DNA from: Parasedimentitalea maritima
GTDB lineage: Bacteria; Pseudomonadota; Alphaproteobacteria; Rhodobacterales; Rhodobacteraceae
Direction: 5' to 3'
Assembly: GCF_005771405.1 (NCBI RefSeq)
Contig: NZ_VAUA01000005.1
Location: 349,600-413,599 of the forward strand
Length of the DNA stretch: 64,000 nt
The notes below the pieces were generated by a model, which saw only the letters and a list, made by a program, of their open reading frames with translations, ran no database searches and had not been told where the DNA came from. Below, in pieces: positions 8,444 through 16,646 of this stretch. The position numbers and the translations under genes were made by a program. Position 1 is the first letter of the stretch. Each line of letters opens with the position of its first letter.

Positions 8444-9361
8444 ATGATACGACCTATGGCAAGGACCAATACCCGCTTCGTTGAGGCATACAATGAACTC
8501 TTAAACCTTTGTGATCAATTGGAAGTTGGGGCGTATTTGCCGTCTGAAAATGCCTTGTCCGCCCAGTTGGGCGTTAGCAGAACCGTGATCCGAAGTGCTC
8601 TGACACGGCTGGATGACTGCTCCATTATTGCGCTCGATGGCCGTGAAAAAATCCTAAGGCGTCATTCGAATGCGGAAGATCGGTTGGAGGGGCCGCCCGT
8701 TTTGTTGGGAATCGAGGAACTGGAGAGCCGATTCCTAGACTGGGTTTTGCGTATGGATGTTCCGCCCGGTACCGTGCTGAATGTCGCGCAACTCTCTAAG
8801 GACTTTTCTGTGGCGACCCATACCTTGCAGGAGTTCTTCTCGTCACTCAGCCGTTTTGGTATTGTCGTGCGCAGGCCGCGCGGAGGTTGGGTGCTGCTAG
8901 GATTCACCAAGAACTACGCGGTGGAATTGTCAGATTTTCGAACCGTTTTGGAATTGAATTCCGTACGTCATCTTGCTGCCCTTCCACTGGATCACGAAAT
9001 TTGGGCCCGTCTAGATAGTCTGGAACAGGAGCATTTGGATCTGTTGCAGCGCATTGACAAAGATTTCCATGATTTTTCACCCCTCGATGAAAAATTTCAC
9101 GCTGTCATCAACAGTGTGGTCGTAAACCGGTTCGTCAAAGAGTTTCAAAAAATCATTTCTCTCGTGTTCCACTACCACTTTCAGTGGAACAAAACCCACG
9201 AGCGCGAACGAAACGAAGATGCCATTCGTGAGCATCTTGCGCTGATCGAGGCGCTGCGCAGTCGAGATGCAGATAAGGCTGAGGCGGCCGCGCGTCGCCA
9301 TCTTGCCACCTCTAAGCAAACACTATTGTCCTCGTTAGAGACCAATAGCCACGCGACCTAA
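8444..9361 (+). CDS. GntR-family transcriptional regulator (FCD type)
   Basis: A 305-residue protein with an N-terminal winged helix (about residues 10-75, typical YLPSENALSAQLGVSRTVIRSALTRL) and an all-helical FCD ligand domain in the C-terminal half. FCD regulators usually sense sugar acids or other organic acids and act as repressors. A second in-frame ATG at 8456 has a better distance to the GAGAGAGG ribosome site than the ATG at 8444, so the true protein may be four residues shorter. It is divergent from the transporter operon and its stop overlaps the end of the convergent aldo/keto reductase gene by 4 bp. It is probably the local regulator of the whole sugar island through the two shared palindromes. 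Confidence 0.87.
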   Translation: MIRPMARTNTRFVEAYNELLNLCDQLEVGAYLPSENALSAQLGVSRTVIRSALTRLDDCSIIALDGREKILRRHSNAEDRLEGPPVLLGIEELESRFLDWVLRMDVPPGTVLNVAQLSKDFSVATHTLQEFFSSLSRFGIVVRRPRGGWVLLGFTKNYAVELSDFRTVLELNSVRHLAALPLDHEIWARLDSLEQEHLDLLQRIDKDFHDFSPLDEKFHAVINSVVVNRFVKEFQKIISLVFHYHFQWNKTHERERNEDAIREHLALIEALRSRDADKAEAAARRHLATSKQTLLSSLETNSHAT

Positions 9362-10338
9362 GTGGTGACAAAAGTCATTGCTGCGTCTGACAATTGTTTG
9401 TTGGCGGCATCAAGATTGCGTTGCAGCGAACTGACTTTGCCGGTTCCCAGCAAGACAGAGCAGGCCGCGGGATGATGCAGTGCAAATTGCAATGATGCCT
9501 CTGCCAAGGATAGGCCAACTGCTTTTGCGCTGTCCTGCAAGGCTGTCACTTCGTCTAATATTTCTTGTGAGGCTGGCGCATAGTCAAACCAAGCCCCCGG
9601 TTTTGGCCCGGTTGCCAGAATGCCTGAATTGAAGATCCCACCGAGCACCAAACTGGTGCCTTGCTGGGCACATAAGTCCAGCAACTCGGCTTCGGCCTCG
9701 CGGTCTAACAGGGTCAGTCGTCCCGCAAGCAGAATGACGTCTAATGGTGTCTGTTTCACCACGTCGATGCAGATTTGACTTTCGTTCACGCCAAGTCCGA
9801 TCGCTCCTATACGTCCGGCTTGCTTTAGGTCTTGCAGTGCAGACATGCCTGATCCCATCAGGTCTTCCATATGGCGAGCGCCGCTGGCTGCGCCGTGGGT
9901 GTAGTCGCCGATGTCATGCACAAACACAATCTCAACGCGGGAGGTTCCCAGCCGTTCGCAACTGCTCTCAAAGCTTTCTAGAATGCCGTCTGCTGAATAG
10001 TCATAGCGAACCGCATTTGGCAAAGGTTGAACAAATCCGTCGGCTTCGGCCAATTGAGGGCCAGGTGACAAGACCCGTCCCACCTTGGTGGACAACACAT
10101 AGTCGTCGCGTGGTATATCCTTGAAAAAGTCGCCCATCCGTTGTTCGGACAAACCGCGCCCATAGTGGGGGGCCGTGTCAAAATAGCGGATTCCGGCGGA
10201 CCAGGCGTGTTGCAGGACATCGGTCACGTCGCTGTCACGAACGACATGGCCAAGATTGCCAAGGCTGGCACCGCCCAACGATAGAGACGTTACTGAGATA
10301 TCGGTTTTGCCGACGCAGTTTGTCTTAAGGGGCATCAC
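9358..10338 (-). CDS. Aldo/keto reductase, probable L-fucose/L-galactose 1-dehydrogenase
   Basis: A 326-residue aldo/keto reductase with the catalytic Asp and Tyr (YFDTAPHYGRGLSE), Lys (STKVGR) and His (FVHDIGDY) in order. The close family is the D-threo-aldose 1-dehydrogenase (L-fucose dehydrogenase) and pyridoxal 4-dehydrogenase group, which oxidises the sugar C1 to a 1,5-lactone. The lactonase encoded at 11550 would take the product. It overlaps the upstream tagaturonate-reductase-like gene by 4 bp (10335-10338), so the two form a minus-strand operon. The assignment of substrate comes from family and context. Confidence 0.82.
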   Translation of the reverse strand: MMPLKTNCVGKTDISVTSLSLGGASLGNLGHVVRDSDVTDVLQHAWSAGIRYFDTAPHYGRGLSEQRMGDFFKDIPRDDYVLSTKVGRVLSPGPQLAEADGFVQPLPNAVRYDYSADGILESFESSCERLGTSRVEIVFVHDIGDYTHGAASGARHMEDLMGSGMSALQDLKQAGRIGAIGLGVNESQICIDVVKQTPLDVILLAGRLTLLDREAEAELLDLCAQQGTSLVLGGIFNSGILATGPKPGAWFDYAPASQEILDEVTALQDSAKAVGLSLAEASLQFALHHPAACSVLLGTGKVSSLQRNLDAANKQLSDAAMTFVTT

Positions 10339-11462
10339 GCTGTTTCCTTATTATAGGCCACAATCTCGGTCAGAATTGGCTTGATAGAGTGGTCACCTTG
10401 GGCCTTGGCCCAGTCCAACATCGCAGCGATCCGGCGCGTTACCTTCTGGCTGTGGTTTTGCGAAATATCCGCAATCCGGTGATCCAGAAATGGATTTGAA
10501 AACCGCTCTATTGTTGTGTCAACGTAAGGATCGAATTGATCCTCAAGCCCTGCCGCAACAAAGGCGGGCCTAACCTCGTTGTTCAGCACGTCTTTCAGGC
10601 TAGTCAGTTCGGTCGTATCCTGAACCAAATTTCGAACGAAAATGTCCTGTGAACCGCGTGCTCTCAACCATCGATCAGCCAGAAGCGTGTGACCAAGGTT
10701 GAGGATGAATAGCTTTAGAGATTCGATTTCGCCCAATGACGGAACAACTTGTACCGAGGGATGATCACAGGGTAACGTTATTCCCGGCTGATCCTCTATC
10801 GCCCAAAGCGCATAGGGTTCAGCCACAGCACCTGCAGGTTCGATTGGTTGCGACACAATCCGATCCACCAGTGAGTTCACCCAGACAACGTCACGGTCAA
10901 GATAGTTGCGGAACTCAACAGGATCTTGTTCGGCCAACTGCATCACCCGGCGTTTCAGAACCGTTCCATTGTCTGCTATCAGCTCCATTGGCATGATCTG
11001 TATAGGTGCAGCCCCCGCCGCAAAACGCAGGCGCAATAAGTGGGTCAGCTTGGCTGGATAGGACATGACCTGATCAAATTGCAAAGCCGAGTCTCTAGCA
11101 TTGGGCGCAAACCCAGCGTCCCCTGTGTTTGACAGAACAATCTGCGCTTCGTTCACAAAAATGCGCGCGATCTGCACCCAATCGCACTCAGTCGATAGTG
11201 CTCGGATGACGCTTTTGACTTCGATTGTTTCTTGCTGCCGCTGCCCACCTTTCAGACCTTCGATCCGCACTGGGTAAGACCCTATCAAGGCACCCAGACG
11301 CTTAGCTCGCGCTGGATTGCCAGAGCTTTGCACCACGGTAATCGGCCCAACATCCTGACCGGCCTCCATCGCCTGAGACAGGAATAAATCGGCATGGGCT
11401 TGCAAAAACCGGCTGGTACCAAACTGGAGGATAGGGGTGGTTCGCACGAATTTTCCTTTCAC
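10335..11462 (-). CDS. Mannitol-dehydrogenase-family reductase, tagaturonate reductase-like
   Basis: A 375-residue member of the polyol-specific long-chain dehydrogenase family. The N-terminal NAD-binding part starts ILQFGTSRFLQAHADLF (compare IIQFGEGNFLRAF in UxaB) and contains VLSNTGDAGF; the C-terminal domain has FILNLGHTLLADRW. It is shorter than E. coli UxaB (about 480 residues). The expected reaction is D-tagaturonate to D-altronate with NADH, feeding the UxaA dehydratase. The start is GTG at 11462. It is the first gene of the operon with the aldo/keto reductase and diverges from the lactonase gene. Confidence 0.75.
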   Translation of the reverse strand: MKGKFVRTTPILQFGTSRFLQAHADLFLSQAMEAGQDVGPITVVQSSGNPARAKRLGALIGSYPVRIEGLKGGQRQQETIEVKSVIRALSTECDWVQIARIFVNEAQIVLSNTGDAGFAPNARDSALQFDQVMSYPAKLTHLLRLRFAAGAAPIQIMPMELIADNGTVLKRRVMQLAEQDPVEFRNYLDRDVVWVNSLVDRIVSQPIEPAGAVAEPYALWAIEDQPGITLPCDHPSVQVVPSLGEIESLKLFILNLGHTLLADRWLRARGSQDIFVRNLVQDTTELTSLKDVLNNEVRPAFVAAGLEDQFDPYVDTTIERFSNPFLDHRIADISQNHSQKVTRRIAAMLDWAKAQGDHSIKPILTEIVAYNKETA

Positions 11463-11492
11463 AGGCGTTGACCGAGATCAGCACTTTACCTG

Positions 11493-11519
11493 AAATGTTT
11501 TTAATTATACAAAACAATT
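11493..11519. promoter_or_regulatory. Candidate operator for the GntR regulator, site 2
   Basis: AAATGTTTTTAATT is identical to the first 14 bases of the site at 8380, and the following AAAACAATT keeps most of the opposite arm. It sits in the 87-bp gap between the divergent reductase and lactonase operons, so one site could control both. Confidence 0.6.
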
Positions 11520-11549
11520 CGAGTCAAGTAGGCATGATGGGAACTTGAG

Positions 11550-12401
11550 ATGGTCGAGCCTGTAAAAATCGATGCACACCAGCATTTCTGGCAAATTTCG
11601 CGTGGTGACTATGATTGGATGACAGACGAGGTCGCGGACATCCGTCATGACATCCTGCCGCCAGACCTGTCGTCACTGATTGATCATCACGGTATTACAG
11701 GAACAGTTGTGGTTCAGGCTGCAGCGACCGTGGCCGAAACAGAGTTTTTGCTTGGATTGGCGGAACAAACCAATTTCATCAAAGGTGTTGTGGGGTGGGT
11801 TGATCTTGATGACATCGATGCGCCGCAGACCTTGGATCGTTTAATGCAATCCACTGCCTTCAAAGGCGTGCGGCCAATGCTGCAAGACATCGAAGATACC
11901 AATTGGATTTCCCGGCCTAAGGTTAAAGCCAATCTCGTAGCGCTGGCGGAACGAGGACTGCGGTTGGATGCTCTTGTTGTGCCACGCCACTTAAAAGTCT
12001 TGGCTCAGGTGGCTAAGGAGCTGCCGGAACTTGCAATCGTCATCGACCATTGCGCCAAACCTGAGATTGCGGATGAGGCAGACGCTGGGGAAGCTTGGCG
12101 CGATGGCATGGCCTGTTTGGCCGAACTGCCTAACCTTATGTGCAAAATCTCGGGCCTCGCCAATGAAGCCGGGTCTGGGTGGGGCGTAGAGCAATTGCAG
12201 CCCGTTGTTGATCATGTCCTGCGTCAGTTCGGCGCTGACAGGATTATGTGGGGCAGCGACTGGCCGGTCTTGAACCTTGTCGGTGATTACGATCGATGGC
12301 GCGCAGTTTCTGCACAGTTGTTACAAGGGTGTCCCGACCAAGATCGTGCAGCAATCTATGGTGGCACTGCTGTTAAGTTTTATGGATTGGAATTTGACTA
12401 A
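11550..12401 (+). CDS. Amidohydrolase, probable L-fucono/L-galactono-lactonase
   Basis: A 283-residue amidohydrolase-2 (COG3618) protein. Metal-binding motifs are DAHQHFW at the N-terminus, the later VIDHCAKPE and MWGSDWPV near the C-terminus. Characterised relatives open L-fucono-1,5-lactone and related lactones to the free acid. It follows the aldo/keto reductase step and leads a plus-strand operon with the kinase-mutarotase fusion (stop and start share one base), the short-chain dehydrogenase and the FAH hydrolase. Confidence 0.85.
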   Translation: MVEPVKIDAHQHFWQISRGDYDWMTDEVADIRHDILPPDLSSLIDHHGITGTVVVQAAATVAETEFLLGLAEQTNFIKGVVGWVDLDDIDAPQTLDRLMQSTAFKGVRPMLQDIEDTNWISRPKVKANLVALAERGLRLDALVVPRHLKVLAQVAKELPELAIVIDHCAKPEIADEADAGEAWRDGMACLAELPNLMCKISGLANEAGSGWGVEQLQPVVDHVLRQFGADRIMWGSDWPVLNLVGDYDRWRAVSAQLLQGCPDQDRAAIYGGTAVKFYGLEFD

Positions 12402-13642
12402 TGACTTATCGCGTTGTCTGTATAGGCGAACCATTGGCCGAAATCTCGCGCCAGAAACCCAAACTAAGTGTCGGGTTTGGTGGTGATACTCTCAATACCG
12501 CAATCTACTGCGCGCGCGAAGTTCAGGGGCAAGATGTAGCAGTTCATTATGTCACTGCGGTTGGCCAAGATGTGCTTTCCAACAGCGTGGTCGAATTGAT
12601 GCAAAGCGAGGGCATTGGCACAGACTATGTCTCCCGCGACCCACACCGTCAGATCGGAATCTATGCCATCCAAAATGACGAACGGGGCGAGCGCAGTTTT
12701 CACTATTGGCGCGATGCATCTGCCGCACGTGAGATGTTCAAGTCCGAGACATCGCTGCATCTGGAAGCCATTAAGGCGGCAGATCTTGCCTATCTATCGG
12801 GCATCACACTGGCGATCCTGACGCAAGACGCGCGGGACCGGCTCTGGATCGCTCTGGCAGAGCGCCGCAAGTCAGGACTCCAGGTGGCGTTTGACTCCAA
12901 CTATCGGCCCAAACTGTGGGAAACACCTGAGATCGCCCGTCGTGAAATAGCCCGGTTCTGGGAAATTTCAGATATCGCTCTTCCGTCAGAAGAAGATGAA
13001 TCCGATTTATTCGGAGACAGGGACAATGCGGCAATTGTTGATCGTATCATGACTTCTGGGGCAAAAAAGGGTGCCTTAAAATGTGGAGCAGATGGACCTG
13101 TTTCTTTGCCTCTCTCGGTGAAGACCCAGGTTTTTGCAGCAGCCGAAACTGTTGTTGATACAACAGGTGCAGGTGACAGTTTCAATGGCGCGTATCTGGC
13201 TTCGATTGTTTGCAAAAAGACGCACAATACGGCCCTGGCATCAGCACATGATCTGGCCTGCCGCGTAGTCGGTCAGCAGGGCGCGATCTTGCCAAAGACC
13301 CAGTCTGTGACGCCGCAACGCATGGGCAGTGTGATCCAGCTCAAACCCGAGCACCTTGATGAATACAAACGCCTTCATGCGGATGTCTGGCCGGGTGTTT
13401 TACAGCGGCTGCGTTCGTCTAACTTCAGCAACTATTCGATTTATCTGAAACATCCAGAATGTCTGATGTTCGGGTATTTTGAATACACGGGCAGTGACTT
13501 TGCGGCTGATAACGCTGCCATCGCCGCCGATCCAATCACCAAAGACTGGTGGGCGGTCTGTGGCCCAATGCAAGAGCCGTTCGAGACACGCGCCGATGGC
13601 GAGTGGTGGGCAGAGATGGAAGAGGTCTTCCATCTGGACTAG
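12401..13642 (+). CDS. PfkB sugar kinase fused to an L-rhamnose-type mutarotase
   Basis: One 413-residue open frame carries two enzymes. Residues 1-300 are a PfkB/2-keto-3-deoxygluconate kinase with GGDTLNTAIY near the start and the catalytic DTTGAGDSFNGA. Residues 308-413 are a complete RhaM/DUF718 mutarotase of the usual length, beginning MGSVIQLKPEH with the active-site region RLHADVWPG. The kinase would phosphorylate 2-keto-3-deoxygluconate; the mutarotase would speed exchange of L-rhamnose, L-fucose or L-galactose anomers before C1 oxidation. The ATG of the mutarotase is kept at 13322, so separate translation is possible. Fusion of a lower-pathway kinase with an upper-pathway mutarotase is unusual. 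Confidence 0.88.
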   Translation: MTYRVVCIGEPLAEISRQKPKLSVGFGGDTLNTAIYCAREVQGQDVAVHYVTAVGQDVLSNSVVELMQSEGIGTDYVSRDPHRQIGIYAIQNDERGERSFHYWRDASAAREMFKSETSLHLEAIKAADLAYLSGITLAILTQDARDRLWIALAERRKSGLQVAFDSNYRPKLWETPEIARREIARFWEISDIALPSEEDESDLFGDRDNAAIVDRIMTSGAKKGALKCGADGPVSLPLSVKTQVFAAAETVVDTTGAGDSFNGAYLASIVCKKTHNTALASAHDLACRVVGQQGAILPKTQSVTPQRMGSVIQLKPEHLDEYKRLHADVWPGVLQRLRSSNFSNYSIYLKHPECLMFGYFEYTGSDFAADNAAIAADPITKDWWAVCGPMQEPFETRADGEWWAEMEEVFHLD

Positions 13643-13697
13643 CGTGCTGCCGCTCTGTCTGCGCGGCTGGTAGAACTCTCAGTATAGAAATGGATTT

Positions 13698-14450
13698 ATG
13701 ATGGCTCAACTTGAAGGACGACTTGCAGGAAAGACGGCACTGATCACGGCTGCCGGGCAAGGCATAGGCCGCGCCACCGCTGAATTGTATGCCCTGCAAG
13801 GGGCAACGGTAATCGCTACGGATGTGAACGATGCGTCTCTGAAGGAATTGGAGGTCGTGGATGGCGTGTCTGCGGTGAAACTAGATGTCACTGACGCTCA
13901 GGCTGTCAAGGACGTGCTCGGCCAAGCTGGCCCGCTGGATGTCCTGTTCAACTGCGCAGGTGTTGTGGCCAATGGCACAATCCTGGAGTGCTCCAAAGAG
14001 GACTGGGATTTCAGTTTTAACCTGAACGTGACGGCCATGTTCCAAATGATCCAGACCGCACTGCCTGCAATGTTGGAGAATGGTGGCGGGTCGATCATCA
14101 ATATGTCCTCCGTCGCGTCGTCGATCAAAGGCGTGCCAAACAGATTTGCTTACTGCGCCTCTAAGGCAGCGGTAATTGGACTGACCAAATCTGTGGCTGC
14201 CGACTACATCAAACAGGGAATTCGGTGCAATGCGATCTGTCCTGGAACGGTTGATAGCCCCTCGATGCATGGACGGTTGCGCGCAACTGGAGACTACGAA
14301 AGCGCCCTTGCGGCATTTATCGACCGGCAGCCTATGGGCCGCATTGGCAAAGCCGAAGAAATCGCGTCGTTGGCCTTGTATCTGGCAAGTGATGAAAGCG
14401 CATTCACGACAGGTCAGACACATGCCATCGATGGCGGTTGGTCGGTTTAA
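13698..14450 (+). CDS. Short-chain dehydrogenase, probable 2-keto-3-deoxy-L-fuconate dehydrogenase
   Basis: A 250-residue classical SDR with TAAGQGIG (cofactor loop), NCAG, catalytic Ser (NMSSVAS), YxxxK (YCASK) and PG motif (ICPGTVDSP). It belongs to the branch with 2-keto-3-deoxy-L-fuconate dehydrogenase and human BDH2, judged by the ASSIKG-xPxRxAY region. It would oxidise 2-keto-3-deoxy-L-fuconate to the 2,4-diketo form, the substrate of the FAH hydrolase encoded next. Two ATGs in tandem (13698, 13701) are both possible starts. Confidence 0.8.
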   Translation: MMAQLEGRLAGKTALITAAGQGIGRATAELYALQGATVIATDVNDASLKELEVVDGVSAVKLDVTDAQAVKDVLGQAGPLDVLFNCAGVVANGTILECSKEDWDFSFNLNVTAMFQMIQTALPAMLENGGGSIINMSSVASSIKGVPNRFAYCASKAAVIGLTKSVAADYIKQGIRCNAICPGTVDSPSMHGRLRATGDYESALAAFIDRQPMGRIGKAEEIASLALYLASDESAFTTGQTHAIDGGWSV

Positions 14451-14470
14451 CGAAAGGAAATTGGGAAGAG

Positions 14471-15319
14471 ATGAAACTACTTCGTTTTGGAGACCGCGGC
14501 GCCGAACGCCCCGGCATGGTGGATGCGGATGGTATTATACGTGATCTGTCGTCAGTGCTTGAAGATGTCGCTGGCGATGCGCTGGGCGACGAACAGATTG
14601 CAAAATTGCGCGCGATTGACCCATCGACGCTGCCCATAGTTGCTGCGGCAACGCGGATAGGTGCCTGCGTAGGGCAAGTCGGAAAATTCATCTGCATCGG
14701 CCTGAACTATTCTGACCACGCCGCTGAAGCTGGGATGGCGCTTCCTGATGAACCCGTGGTGTTTTTTAAAGCAACCTCGGCCATCTCCGGGCCATATGAC
14801 GATGTCGAGATTCCACGTGGGTCGGTTAAAACCGACTGGGAAGTTGAATTGGGCGTGGTTATCGGTAAGGCAGCTAAATACGTCAGTCGCGAGGATGCGT
14901 TGAGCCATGTCGCGGGCTACTGCGTTGTAAATGATCTGTCTGAACGTGACTTTCAATTGCACCGCTCTGGCCAGTGGGTAAAGGGCAAGTCCTGCGATAC
15001 CTTTGGGCCAATCGGCCCTTGGCTGGTGACACGAGACGAGGTCGAAGATCCGCAGAACCTAGACATGCATCTTGAAGTTAACGGACGTCGCTATCAGGAC
15101 GGCTCTACTTCGACTATGCATTTCGATGTGGCGACGGTCATATCACACCTGTCCCAATTCATGAGCCTTCAACCGGGCGACGTCATTTCAACAGGTACTC
15201 CTCCGGGGGTGGGTATGGGGCAAAAGCCTGAAACTTACCTGAAAGCGGGTGATCGCATGACGCTGGGTATTTCTGGCCTCGGCGAACAATCCCAGAATGT
15301 CAGGCCCAGCGAATATTGA
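14471..15319 (+). CDS. FAH-family hydrolase, probable 2,4-diketo-3-deoxy-L-fuconate hydrolase
   Basis: A 282-residue fumarylacetoacetate-hydrolase-fold enzyme. Metal ligands lie in DWEVELGVVIG and the usual upstream FFKATSAISGP; KGKSCDTFGPIGPWL and STGTPPGVG are family hallmarks. In the L-fucose oxidative pathway the homologous enzyme cleaves 2,4-diketo-3-deoxy-L-fuconate to pyruvate and L-lactate. The ATG at 14471 is chosen because GGAAGAG directly precedes it; an in-frame ATG at 14438 would overlap the upstream gene and lacks a ribosome site. It is the last gene of the plus-strand operon. Confidence 0.82.
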   Translation: MKLLRFGDRGAERPGMVDADGIIRDLSSVLEDVAGDALGDEQIAKLRAIDPSTLPIVAAATRIGACVGQVGKFICIGLNYSDHAAEAGMALPDEPVVFFKATSAISGPYDDVEIPRGSVKTDWEVELGVVIGKAAKYVSREDALSHVAGYCVVNDLSERDFQLHRSGQWVKGKSCDTFGPIGPWLVTRDEVEDPQNLDMHLEVNGRRYQDGSTSTMHFDVATVISHLSQFMSLQPGDVISTGTPPGVGMGQKPETYLKAGDRMTLGISGLGEQSQNVRPSEY

Positions 15320-15523
15320 GGACATAGGTGCCCTTATTTAAGTCGTTCAAGCAGTCCCGTATCTCCTATATGGGATTGCTATGGCTAGAGGCTGAGTGCC
15401 ACCCACGAAGGTCCGCTTTTCCCAAAACTTATTTTTCAGGCGCGAGGACGAAAGTGATGACTTCCCACTCAACCTGGATGATCTGCTGCATGAACCGGAT
15501 ATAGAAATGAATGTCGCGTTAGG
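15320..15523. other. Short flank with hairpin, possible interrupted reading frame
   Basis: A 13-bp imperfect stem (15350-15362 with 15368-15380, two G-T pairs, 5-base loop) follows the FAH gene; it lacks a T-run but may end the operon. From about 15396 an acidic reading frame (LNLDDLLHEPDIEMN) runs into the left end of the IS30 element and may be the remains of a gene split by it. No family is recognised. Confidence 0.35.
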
Positions 15524-16279
15524 GCTGTGGTTTCAACGGGTCGCTGCAGCACAGGCTCCAAATTTCTCTGCTGGTGTCATGTATTGCAAGGTCTTTCTTG
15601 GCCGCTCGTTGAGTTGGCGGGCGATTGCGCTGAGTTCGGCTTGACTGAAGCCTGATATATCAGTGCCTTTGGGGAAGTATTGCCTGAGAAGCCTGTTAGT
15701 ATTTTCATTGCTGCCTCTCTGCCAAGGTGATTGCGGGTCGCAAAAATAGACGTCGATCTTGGTGGCCATGGTGAAAGTGCGGTGTGCCTCCATCTCTGAC
15801 CCACGATCCCAAGTCAGCGATATGTAGAGCCCCTTGGGAAGCTTGCGCGCCTGTTTAACGAGGGCGGTGATGACGCTTTGGGTGTCCTTGTTCTCGATCT
15901 TCGCCAGCATCACAAAGCGGGAACGGCGCTCCACCAGCGTGGCGATGATCGCTTTAAGATCCGCGCAATGGCGCGAAACGAACGCTTGGCAGCAAGGCCA
16001 CGAGAGATCTCCTCCCGTTCCATCAAGGTCAGAGCAAGACGGGATCTGGTGCGAGCTGGTGGTCGGATGCCTCCTGTCACCGCAAGGTGGGGGAAAATCG
16101 ATGATGAAGCGCGATTAAAACAACGCCCAATGGAACTCATCGACTCTCCGCGCTGCCAGAGATCCCACATCTCCGACTTCTGTTTGTCTGTGTAAAATGT
16201 CCGCGTCCGATACTTCATGCCTAACACTCCATCTTTCCAAAAAGACTAAAGTGTTGCGTCGATCTGTTGAAACCACAGC
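15524..16279 (-). mobile_element. Remnant IS30-family element with 29-bp inverted ends
   Basis: The left end GCTGTGGTTTCAAC and onward (15524-15552) is matched in reverse by the right end (16251-16279, GTTGAAACCACAGC at its outer side). The two 29-bp ends differ at only a few positions. Between them lies a truncated transposase gene. At about 756 bp the element is well short of an intact IS30 member (about 1.0-1.2 kb). Confidence 0.75.
15533..16227 (-). pseudogene. IS30-family transposase, internal deletion and frameshift
   Basis: The N-terminal part (from 16227 or 16218) has the IS30 helix-turn-helix start MKYRTRTFYTDKQKSEMW and a second HTH with MEREEISRGLAAKRSFRAIARIL. At about 15955 the sequence jumps to the catalytic domain: KAIIATLVERRSRFVMLAKI in the next frame, followed by LTWDRGSEM (second Asp) and GSNENTNRLLRQ (Glu), ending TPAEKFGA. 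The stretch holding the first catalytic Asp is missing and the frame has shifted, so the transposase is dead. Confidence 0.85.
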
Positions 16280-16400
16280 TGAAACCGGTCATTAGACACG
16301 ATCACCACCAATGGCGGCAATGCGCAGGAAGCTAGCTTTGCAAAGTCAACAAAGGCCAATGTAGCGGACCGACCGGATCGGTTCAAAACTGCCGTTCACA
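16265..16400 (+). repeat. Dispersed intergenic repeat, copy 2
   Basis: From the IS30 right end: GCTGAAACCGGTCATTAGAC, then GATCACCACCAATGGCGGC, ATGCGCAGGAAG and CTTTGCAAAG (16336-16345). The reverse strand of 22000-22110 has the same blocks in the same order. The 43 bp from 16251 match 26895-26937 at 37 positions, which include the IS30 right end. Confidence 0.7.
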
Positions 16401-16646
16401 ACCGCTTCAGAGAATGGCGGGAAACGGTCCCGTTTTGCCATAGCCTAGCCAGTCAGTCCTTCACAGTGGACAATAGTCCGACATAAAGGTGAATACGAAA
16501 CAGGTGACTGGGACGCAACAAAGTGTTGGGAAAGTACTAATAGTTCAAATTCCATACTTTAAAATTGTGATCACTAATTGAATGACACGCATAGGTAGCG
16601 ACCGCTAGGTCTCACTCATAGATTTACTCAATTGATAGGTGTGTGA

